A stretch of DNA of 64,000 bases from DASZVB01 sp035545855 (GTDB lineage Bacteria > Myxococcota_A > Polyangia > Polyangiales > Polyangiaceae), in the NCBI GenBank assembly GCA_035545855.1, contig DASZXK010000128.1, forward strand, positions 1-64,000. The letters run 5' to 3'. Each line of letters opens with the position of its first letter. The first letter of the stretch is position 1. The position numbers and the translations under genes were made by a program. The notes beneath the pieces were generated by a model. The model was not told the origin of the DNA, made no database searches, and saw only the letters and a program-made list of their open reading frames with translations. Below, one piece after another: positions 57,881-64,000 of this stretch.

Positions 57881-59161
57881 ATGGTGGATCGCAGGGGTTT
57901 CCTGAGGGGTACGGTGGGAATCGGTTCCTCACTGCTCGTCGGGGCGTGCAGTTCGGACGCGACGGACACGTCTCGGCACGGCGCCGGAAGCTCGCCGGAA
58001 GGCGGCGCGGGCGGAGACGGCGCCGGCGGGAGCGGAGCCACGGCAGATGCCGGGTGCGTCCCGCCCATGCTCGCCGAGTCCTGCTCGGACGCGCTCCCCG
58101 CGGACGCGGACTTCATCGTGGATACGCACACCGAGTGGATGGACCCGACCGGGCTCACGAAGTTTCCGGCGTACCAGCAGGCGTTCGGACCGCTGTTCGC
58201 CGTCGCCACCGAGGACGCCTACATCCAGAATCTGTTCTGCGACAGCGACACGACCGTCGCGTGCCTCTCGGGCTGGGCAGGCGTCTACTGCACGGAGACG
58301 CGGAAGATCGGATGCGGCATGCCGCTCGGCAACGACGTCATCGTGCGCTCTCGAGACGAGATCAACGGCCTCGCCGGAAACACCCAGCGCGTCCTGAATC
58401 ACTTTCTCGTCATGCCGCAAGATCCGAGCGGCCTCGACTTTCAGCTCGCGCTGATGGAGGAGTACCAGCGCTGTCACGGCGTCGCCGGGTGGCAGCTGAT
58501 CCCCGGATTCAAGCCGGGCTACCGGCTGGACGGGAGCGACGGACTCGCGAAGCGCGTGATCGAGAAGGGCCTCGAACTCGGGGTGAAGGTGTTCGTGATC
58601 CACAAGGGTCAGCCCATCGGAAACTTCTTCGACCCCCTGCCGAACTCTCCCGACGACGTCGGCCCCGTCGCCGCCCAGTACCCCGAGGCAACCTTCGTCA
58701 TCGACGGCGCGTCTTACTGCTCGGACTGCGGCCTGTCGGACGCGGGCTCGGCCGTGCCGGAGGGTCCGTACCTCCCGGACGAGCCGGCGCCGATCGGAGT
58801 CAACGCGCTGATCCGTACCGTGGAAGAGCACTCCCTCTACGGGAAGAACGTCTGCGCGGGCCTCGGCAAGGCCTTCTACAAGGTCATGGCGGATCCGGCG
58901 CAGACCGCGCACCTGCTCGGGAAGCTCTTGAAGTACCTCGGGCCCGACAACGTGCTCTGGGGAACGGGCGCCGTCACTCACCCGGCGCAGCAGCAGATCG
59001 AGGCGTTTCGATCCTTCGCGATCCCGCAGAGCACGAGGGACCAGTACGGCTACCCGGAGCTCACGGCCGACCTCAAGGCGAAGGTGTTCGGCCTGAACGC
59101 CGCCCGTGTCTACGGCCTGGATCCGGGCACGGTGCGCTGCCGCGTCAGCCGCTGCACGTGA
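57881..59161 (+). CDS. amidohydrolase-family (COG2159-like) protein with Tat/lipoprotein signal, probable pseudoenzyme
   Basis: 426 aa. MVDRRGFLRGTVGIGSSLLV then GACSS is a Tat-type signal with lipobox. The body follows the amidohydrolase-2 family: FIVDTHTEWMDP, YIQNLFCDSDTTVACLSGW, GLELGVKVFVIHKGQP and VLWGTGAVTHPAQQQIEAFR. Key metal-site residues are altered: the early His motif is followed by Glu (HTE), the later His region reads FVIDGASY, and the GTD Asp is Gly (WGTG). It may bind rather than hydrolyse. It stands alone, 95 bp after the helical protein gene. Confidence 0.75.
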   Translation: MVDRRGFLRGTVGIGSSLLVGACSSDATDTSRHGAGSSPEGGAGGDGAGGSGATADAGCVPPMLAESCSDALPADADFIVDTHTEWMDPTGLTKFPAYQQAFGPLFAVATEDAYIQNLFCDSDTTVACLSGWAGVYCTETRKIGCGMPLGNDVIVRSRDEINGLAGNTQRVLNHFLVMPQDPSGLDFQLALMEEYQRCHGVAGWQLIPGFKPGYRLDGSDGLAKRVIEKGLELGVKVFVIHKGQPIGNFFDPLPNSPDDVGPVAAQYPEATFVIDGASYCSDCGLSDAGSAVPEGPYLPDEPAPIGVNALIRTVEEHSLYGKNVCAGLGKAFYKVMADPAQTAHLLGKLLKYLGPDNVLWGTGAVTHPAQQQIEAFRSFAIPQSTRDQYGYPELTADLKAKVFGLNAARVYGLDPGTVRCRVSRCT

Positions 59162-59234
59162 AAACCGGGCGCGGCCCGACGCTCGTCATCCTCCCCATTG
59201 AACGCCGGTCTCCGGAAGAGGAGAACCCATCGCG

Positions 59235-59996
59235 ATGAGCAGCATCCAGGAAGGGGATACGGGGCAAGGCGTCAAAGACGTTCAAACGCTGCTGACGAAG
59301 CGAGGGTACCCCGTCGAGGTCACCGGGGACTTCGGTCCGGAGACGCTCGCCGCCGTCCGCGCCTTCCAGAGTCAGAACCTGGACCCGCACGGTCAGCCGC
59401 TCACGGTAGACGGCAAGGTGGGCCCCCTCACCCTCTGGAGCCTCACGCACCCGAAGCCCGACGTTCCGACGCAGAGCGCGGTGGACTTCACGGAGATGCC
59501 GCCCGAATCCGCGGGCGGGAGCGCGAAGGGGCGGAAGGCGCTCGAGTTCGCGATCGCGGAGCTGAAAGCCGGCGCGGGCGAGGTCGGCGGGGACAATCGC
59601 GGGCCGTTCGTGAGGAAGTACCTCGGACCGGCGAAAGTGCCGGAAGGAAGCTCCTGGTGCGCGTCCTTCGTGAGCTGGTGCCTGCTCCAGGCGAGCGACG
59701 GCGTGCTCGCGGACATGCCTGTTCCATATTCCGCGGGAGCGCGGAAGCTCCTCGCCGAGTTCCAGTCGAACGGCTGGGCGCACACACCGGAGAGCGGGTA
59801 TTCGCCCCTCCCGGGAGATCTCGTCTTCTGGTGGCGCGTCAGCGCGAACGGCTGGCAGGGTCACGTCGGCTTCGTCTACGAGCTGAAAGACGGCTACCTG
59901 TACACGATCGAGGGGAACAAGAGCCCCCGCGTGCAGGGGTTCTCCTACGTGAAGAGCCGGATGGAGCAGCTGCTCGGGTTCGGGAGCATTCCGTAG
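59235..59996 (+). CDS. peptidoglycan-binding and CHAP domain protein
   Basis: 253 aa. Residues 5-75 form a PG_binding_1 repeat (GDTGQGVKDVQTLLTKRGYP; TGDFGPETLAAVRAFQSQNL; VDGKVGPLTLWSL). The C-terminal part is a CHAP-type amidase/endopeptidase with WCASFVSWCL (catalytic Cys), GHVGFVYELKDG (catalytic His) and TIEGNKSP. No signal peptide is visible, so export would need another route or lysis. The GAGGAG site is 10 nt before the ATG. Confidence 0.9.
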   Translation: MSSIQEGDTGQGVKDVQTLLTKRGYPVEVTGDFGPETLAAVRAFQSQNLDPHGQPLTVDGKVGPLTLWSLTHPKPDVPTQSAVDFTEMPPESAGGSAKGRKALEFAIAELKAGAGEVGGDNRGPFVRKYLGPAKVPEGSSWCASFVSWCLLQASDGVLADMPVPYSAGARKLLAEFQSNGWAHTPESGYSPLPGDLVFWWRVSANGWQGHVGFVYELKDGYLYTIEGNKSPRVQGFSYVKSRMEQLLGFGSIP

Positions 59997-60014
59997 GGCG
60001 CTTCGTCGCGCCCC
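59997..60014 (+). terminator. GC-rich hairpin after the CHAP gene
   Basis: GGGCGC (59997-60002) pairs with GCGCCC (60009-60014) around TTCGTC, directly after the stop at 59994-59996. There is no T-run. Confidence 0.3.
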
Positions 60015-60077
60015 CCGCGCCGTCGACTCCCGCCGGGTGCGTACTTTGGGGCGCTCCCCGCGAGCCGCGCCACCTCG

Positions 60078-60083
60078 TATCCT
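60078..60083 (+). promoter_or_regulatory. candidate -10 hexamer TATCCT, 8 nt before the start codon
   Basis: It ends 8 nt before the ATG at 60092 and no Shine-Dalgarno sequence is present. Confidence 0.35.
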
Positions 60084-60091
60084 GAGCCGAG

Positions 60092-61081
60092 ATGCACATC
60101 CGGCTCCTGATCGATCAGATCATGCAGCAGACCACGGTGCTGATCGGTCAGCTCTCGACCGCAGCCGGGGTCCGGGCGCCGCTCGCGCGCGTCGCGGACC
60201 AGGTCTTTCTGGATCTCGCCCGCGAGCTCGACGAGCAGGGCGTCTCTCACCGCGTGGCCGCGGACATGTTCGGCCTCGCGCTCCGGAGCTACCAGAAGAA
60301 GGTCCGGCGCCTGACGGAGTCCGCGAGCGTCCCGGACCGGACGCTCTGGCAGGCCATCCTCGAGTTCGTCGGAGAGAAGCAGCGCGTACGGCGCGCCGAT
60401 CTGGTGAAGCGCTTCTCGGCGGACGGGGAGCGCGAGGTGGGCTCCGTCCTCAGCGACCTCGTGAGCTCCGGGCTCGTCTACCAGACCGGTCGCGGCGACG
60501 AAGCGCTCTACGGCATCACGAGCGAGGTCGACCTCGCCTATCTCGTGAAGGCGGACGAGACGGAGTCCTTCCTCCCGGTCGTGTGGACGACCGTGCACAA
60601 GAAGCCGGGCATCTCGCTCGCGGAACTCGCGCGCACGCTCGGCACGACGGACGCGGTCGCCTCCGTCGCCGTCCAGACGCTCGTCGCGGAAGGCAAGCTC
60701 GCCGAAGAGGGCGCGTCGCTGCGCGCCGTGGATCTCGTCGTTCCGGTCGGTTCGACGCTCGGGTGGGAGGTCGCCGTGTTCGACCACTTCCGCGCCGTGG
60801 TGAACGCGATCGCCGCCAAAGTCCGCCTCGGACGCGCGAGCTCCGCGGGATCCGACGTCGTGGGCGGGGCGACGCTCTCCTTCGACGTGCACCCCGGCCA
60901 CCCCTTCGAGCCGCGCGTCGAGCGCCTGCTCCAGGACGTGCGCCGAGACGTCTCCGCACTCTGGAACGACGTCGAGGCGTACAACGCGGAGCACCCGCCT
61001 CCCGCGGGCGCTCTTCGACGCATCTTCTTCTATTTCGGACAGTACGTGGAACGCTCGGACGACGACGGAGATCCCAAATGA
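60092..61081 (+). CDS. winged-helix-type regulator-like protein, cytosolic
   Basis: 329 aa, no signal. Several helix-turn-helix-like repeats are visible: VADMFGLALRSYQKKVRRLT, VRRADLVKRFSADGEREVGS, PGISLAELARTLGTTDAVAS. Each is followed by a strand pair, suggesting tandem winged-helix domains that could bind DNA. The C-terminus has a hydrophobic helix FDHFRAVVNAIAAKVRLG. I do not know the exact family. The stop overlaps the next lipoprotein gene by ATGA (61078-61081). Confidence 0.7.
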   Translation: MHIRLLIDQIMQQTTVLIGQLSTAAGVRAPLARVADQVFLDLARELDEQGVSHRVAADMFGLALRSYQKKVRRLTESASVPDRTLWQAILEFVGEKQRVRRADLVKRFSADGEREVGSVLSDLVSSGLVYQTGRGDEALYGITSEVDLAYLVKADETESFLPVVWTTVHKKPGISLAELARTLGTTDAVASVAVQTLVAEGKLAEEGASLRAVDLVVPVGSTLGWEVAVFDHFRAVVNAIAAKVRLGRASSAGSDVVGGATLSFDVHPGHPFEPRVERLLQDVRRDVSALWNDVEAYNAEHPPPAGALRRIFFYFGQYVERSDDDGDPK

Positions 61082-62043
61082 CTTTCACCTCGCCCAGGGT
61101 CGCGCACGCGGCGCTCTTCGCCCTCTTCCTCGTCGGCGCGTCGGCGACGTCCTGCAGCTCGCCGGAGCCGGAGAACGGCACGAACACCAACTGGCAGTGC
61201 GCGAAGGACGAGGACTGCGCGAAGAAGGGGCCGCTCTCCTACTGCGACGGCGCATCGTGCACCGACGGCGCGTGCGAATTTGCGCCGGAGCTCGCGCGGT
61301 CGTTCTCCACGCGGGACGTGTGTACCGCGGCTCGCACGTGGCTCTCCTGCGACGCGAGAGGCGGCGCGACCGAGCTCTGCATGAGTGATGATCCCTCGCA
61401 CTGCCCCGGGGACGATCCCGGCTCGAACTGCAGGAACGCCTGCAAGCCGTCGGAATACGTCGCGGCGTGCGGCGGCGTCGGTCCGGGCAACATTCCGGCT
61501 CCGCCCGCCGGCTGTCGCTCCGCGGGCGCCGTCCCGGCGGGTATCGCCTTCTATTGCTGCCCATGCGGTCCCGTCGCCGCCGACTCCGGCGCGCCGCCCC
61601 CGAAGACCGACTCCGGCGCGCCGCCCCCGAAGACCGACTCCGGCATCCTCGACGTCGTTCCTGCGCTCTGCCGTGAACCGCAGGTCGTCGGCCCCTGCGA
61701 GGCGGCGATGTCCCGCTACTACTACGACTCCGAGACCCGCTCCTGCGCGCCGTTCACGTACGGCGGCTGCAACGGGAACGACAACAACTTCATGACGAAA
61801 GGCGAGTGCGAGGCCGCATGCGGCCTCGGAACCGGAGTCCTCTGCGAGCACTGCGACGTGGACTCGGGCGCGTGCCCGCTCACGACGGACTGCGCCGCGT
61901 GCCCGACCGCGGAGGGGCTCGCGACGGCCGAAGACCAAGCGTGCACGGAGCCCGGCCTTCACTGCGGCCACGACACGTCCTCCTGCACCTGCGTCGGCGC
62001 AGCCGGGGCCTCCGTGTGGAAGTGCCGGATCCGTCCGCTCTGA
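61078..62043 (+). CDS. lipoprotein with a Kunitz/BPTI protease-inhibitor domain
   Basis: 321 aa. Signal and lipobox (LVGASATSCSSP), a Cys-rich region, then a Pro/Ser/Asp linker with repeated SGAPPPKTD. At about residues 201-251 the six cysteines have the exact BPTI spacing: C-x8-C-x15-C-x7-C-x12-C-x3-C, with GPC, RYYYDSETRSC, FTYGGCNGNDNNF and ECEAAC. The P1 residue, just after the second Cys, is Glu (GPCEA), not Lys/Arg as in trypsin inhibitors. Inhibition is predicted only. The ATGA overlap with the winged-helix gene implies coupling. Confidence 0.88.
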   Translation: MTFTSPRVAHAALFALFLVGASATSCSSPEPENGTNTNWQCAKDEDCAKKGPLSYCDGASCTDGACEFAPELARSFSTRDVCTAARTWLSCDARGGATELCMSDDPSHCPGDDPGSNCRNACKPSEYVAACGGVGPGNIPAPPAGCRSAGAVPAGIAFYCCPCGPVAADSGAPPPKTDSGAPPPKTDSGILDVVPALCREPQVVGPCEAAMSRYYYDSETRSCAPFTYGGCNGNDNNFMTKGECEAACGLGTGVLCEHCDVDSGACPLTTDCAACPTAEGLATAEDQACTEPGLHCGHDTSSCTCVGAAGASVWKCRIRPL

Positions 62044-62295
62044 GCGTCGTCAGAACGCGACCCGAACCGCGAGCCCCCGCGCGCCTTGCCCCACGCACGG
62101 CGACAGCGCGCGCATTTCTCTTCCCCGAAGTTCGCCTCGAGGGCGACGCACCCGACCGTTCGGCCCTGAGCAGTCCCCACCGCTCCGAAAACAGTCCCCA
62201 CGGCTCGCCGGCCTCGAATCCCATCGGCCGGCCGGCGGAGGGCTGCTAGGTTAGCCGCGCCCCGGTGCGGCGCGGGTGCAACTCGTGAGGATCCT

Positions 62296-63804
62296 TTGAA
62301 ATTTCGCACATTCAGCATCGGGCTCTTTCTCGTTTCGGCTTGCGCCGGTAGCGGCGCGGACTCGGGCCCCGACGGCCAGTCGGGCGCGGGCGGCGGCTTT
62401 CCCTTCGGCGGCGGCGGTGGCGGCGCCATCGGCACTGGCGGGGGCGGCAACACGCCGAACGGCGGCACCGGCAGCGTGGCCCAGGGTGGCGCGGGCAACA
62501 CCGGGAACACCGGCAACGTCCCCGGGGGCGGCGGCGCGTCGCCGGGCAGTGGGGGTTCCGAGAGCGGGGGCTCCGCGGGCTCCGGCGCGGGTCCGGGCTC
62601 AGGTGGCGCGCAGACGTGCTCCGGCTCGCCCGAGAACGTCGCGTGCAGCACCACGTCTCGCCTCACGATCCCGAGTGACCCGAGCCAGCGAGGGCCCTGG
62701 GTCGTCGGCGTGCGCACGGTGAAGATCGGTCGCCTGACGGCGGAGGTCGTGTACCCGGCCGCGCCCGGCAGCGAAGCGGGCAAGCAAGAAGCGACGTACG
62801 ACGTGCGCGACTGGCTCCCCTCCCCGAACCCACCGGCGAACGTGAGTAACCCGCAGTTCACCCCCATCGCAGACAGCGAGTCGCCCGCGGTGAAGCCCAT
62901 CGGTGGAAACCTGTACCGAGATCTCCCGCTCGACGAATGCCACGGCCCGTACCCCGTCGTCGTGTTCATGCACGGCACGGCGTCCTTCCGCGTCGCGTCC
63001 GGCTCGCTGAACGTGCTCTGGGCGAGCCGCGGCTTCGTCGTCATCGCGGCGGACTACCCGGGCTTGATGCTCGCCGATCAGCTCTGCAGCGCCGGTTGCG
63101 GCTGCACGCCGAGCGGCGCCGCGGACTACGCCGGAGACATCACGTCCCAGATCAACGCCGTGAAGTCGCCGAGCGGAGACCTCGCGTTCCTCACGGGTCA
63201 CGTGGACGCGACCCGCATCGCGCTCTCCGGGCACAGCGTCGGCGGCTGCACGGTGGCGCTCCTCGGCGCGGACCCTGGAGTTCAGACGGTCATCCCGCTC
63301 TCGGAAACCGCCGCGGTCCCCGCGGGCGGCACGCTGAAGAGCTCGATGATCATCTCCGGCATGTCGGACACGGTGTTCGCCTACAAGACGGGCTCCCTCG
63401 CCGGCATCGGCAACGTCGTGTGCCCCGCCGCGAGCCCCACCGTGCAAGACGCCTACACGGCGTCCGCAGGCCCCCCCGGCGTGAAGAAGCGGGTCGTCGG
63501 CGTGACGGGCGGCGGACACCTCCTGCCCACGGACCTCTGCCAGAAGAACACAGACGGCAACAACGCGATCCAGGTGCTCCACAACCACCACTACTGCGGC
63601 GTGGACCAGGTCGCGATCATCGGGCTCCCCGCCCTCTTCGACTGCGGCGCGGCGGGCTTCGACTGGCAGACGGGCGTGAAAGACGTCGGCTACGCGAGCA
63701 CCGCAGCCCTCGAAGAGACGCTCATGTGCACCGACGAGACGGCGAACTTCGCCGCGATCAAGACGGCGAATCCGACGATCGGGGATTTCTCGGAAGCGAA
63801 GTGA
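62296..63804 (+). CDS. alpha/beta hydrolase lipoprotein
   Basis: 502 aa from TTG 62296. Signal MKFRTFSIGLFLVSACAG, long Gly-rich linker to about residue 108, then an alpha/beta-hydrolase fold: YPVVVFMHGTASFRVASGS (oxyanion HG), RIALSGHSVGGCTVALL (nucleophile elbow GHSVG), then GGGHLLPTDLC, whose His is the likely catalytic base. Cys pairs (CSAGCGC, CGVDQ, CGAAGF) suggest disulfides. Substrate unknown; ester or polyester cleavage is possible. The 252 bp upstream (62044-62295) hold no gene I can support, only a doubled CAGTCCCCAC and small hairpins. Confidence 0.85.
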   Translation: MKFRTFSIGLFLVSACAGSGADSGPDGQSGAGGGFPFGGGGGGAIGTGGGGNTPNGGTGSVAQGGAGNTGNTGNVPGGGGASPGSGGSESGGSAGSGAGPGSGGAQTCSGSPENVACSTTSRLTIPSDPSQRGPWVVGVRTVKIGRLTAEVVYPAAPGSEAGKQEATYDVRDWLPSPNPPANVSNPQFTPIADSESPAVKPIGGNLYRDLPLDECHGPYPVVVFMHGTASFRVASGSLNVLWASRGFVVIAADYPGLMLADQLCSAGCGCTPSGAADYAGDITSQINAVKSPSGDLAFLTGHVDATRIALSGHSVGGCTVALLGADPGVQTVIPLSETAAVPAGGTLKSSMIISGMSDTVFAYKTGSLAGIGNVVCPAASPTVQDAYTASAGPPGVKKRVVGVTGGGHLLPTDLCQKNTDGNNAIQVLHNHHYCGVDQVAIIGLPALFDCGAAGFDWQTGVKDVGYASTAALEETLMCTDETANFAAIKTANPTIGDFSEAK

Positions 63805-63825
63805 ACGGACGCGCAACCGGAGTCG

Positions 63826-63851
63826 GCCGGGCCGTGGGGGGACGGCCCGGC
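63826..63851. terminator. 10-bp inverted repeat between convergent genes
   Basis: GCCGGGCCGT (63826-63835) pairs perfectly with ACGGCCCGGC (63842-63851) around a 6-base G/C loop. It lies between the convergent hydrolase and PIN-domain genes and could stop transcription from both sides, although no T-run is present. Confidence 0.5.
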
Positions 63852-63871
63852 GCGCAATCACTTCGGCGCGG

Positions 63872-64000
63872 TCAGACGGCCAGTACCGTCACTCCCGGAA
63901 AATGGGGCGATAGTCTCGCGAAATCCCGAGGGTCGCCGGTCACGACGATGGCATCCTGGAGCGCTGCCGTCGCCATCACGATGGCGTCGATCGTGAGCTC
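63872..64000 (-). CDS. C-terminal end of a PIN-domain (VapC-type) protein, partial
   Basis: 43 codons entering from the right edge. The sequence DAIVMATAALQDAIVVTGDP then RDFARL and VTVLAV matches the end of the VapC/PIN nuclease fold, with the metal-binding Asp in TGDPRDF. The start and any antitoxin gene lie outside the window. Confidence 0.75.
   Translation of the reverse strand, partial: ELTIDAIVMATAALQDAIVVTGDPRDFARLSPHFPGVTVLAV

Noticed and set aside
62044..62295. Minus-strand frame (RWGLFSERWGLLRAE-type) as a small gene
   Set aside because: No start with a ribosome-binding site, no conserved motif, and the signal comes from the doubled CAGTCCCCAC.

Overview
This is a very GC-rich stretch (about 70% by eye) of a bacterial chromosome, most likely from a Myxococcota/Polyangia member (Sorangium-like). 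The support for this is the many secreted lipoproteins with long Gly/Ser/Ala-rich linkers after the lipobox, two proteins with MYXO-CTERM-like sorting tails (Cys, hydrophobic helix, Arg cluster), GTG/TTG starts, and eukaryote-like extracellular modules. I see no rRNA, tRNA, CRISPR array, insertion sequence or prophage.

Layout. 1-828: the 3' end of a gene with an apparent frame switch, then a gene-free stretch with a 20-bp palindrome and a 200-bp tandem duplication. 829-7377 (minus): a tight operon of an FmdB-type zinc-ribbon protein, a PheA-like P-protein with altered catalytic motifs, HisC, AroA and Cmk, with two related lipoproteins interleaved; five of the junctions overlap by ATGA. 7663-11304: smc. 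11311-16666: a MYXO-CTERM lamin-tail-like protein and a 1,399-aa two-halved membrane protein, divergently transcribed. 16715-25433: a complete recC-recB-recD operon with overlapping genes. 25480-34973: surface proteins (FG-GAP propeller lipoprotein, DUF3105 lipoprotein, LPMO-like protein), a fatty-acid desaturase, an SRPBCC protein with a histone-H1-like tail and a GT-C-like membrane protein. 35045-36369: a GatB/YqeY protein and an outer-membrane barrel. 36378-38455 (minus): three tandem AIM24 paralogues. 38517-43599: a membrane M48 protease, a lipoprotein with five pacifastin-like domains plus a Kazal domain, a DTW tRNA-modifying enzyme and a Nudix hydrolase. 43600-46380: palindromic repeats, a decayed SDR gene and small lipoproteins. 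46380-50110: a repeat-poor linker protein, a beta-helix lipoprotein and a TIGR02265-like protein. 50164-54486: a MATE transporter and a dTDP-Fuc4NAc-type sugar set (RffA-like, RffC-like, polyprenyl-phosphate glycosyltransferase). 54634-56320: two paralogous Cys-rich lipoproteins flanking a ferritin-like protein. 56366-64000: a DUF1554 lipoprotein, an amidohydrolase-like probable pseudoenzyme, a CHAP protein, a winged-helix protein coupled to a Kunitz/BPTI lipoprotein, an alpha/beta hydrolase lipoprotein and the end of a PIN-domain gene.

The most unusual content is the bacterial protease-inhibitor lipoproteins (Kunitz; pacifastin plus Kazal), the paired CCCWLPIG/CGDEPCC lipoproteins around a diiron protein, the catalytically odd PheA in the aromatic operon, a dispersed GTTTGTATACAAAC palindrome, and a recurrent -10-like hexamer 6-8 nt before several start codons that suggests leaderless mRNAs.
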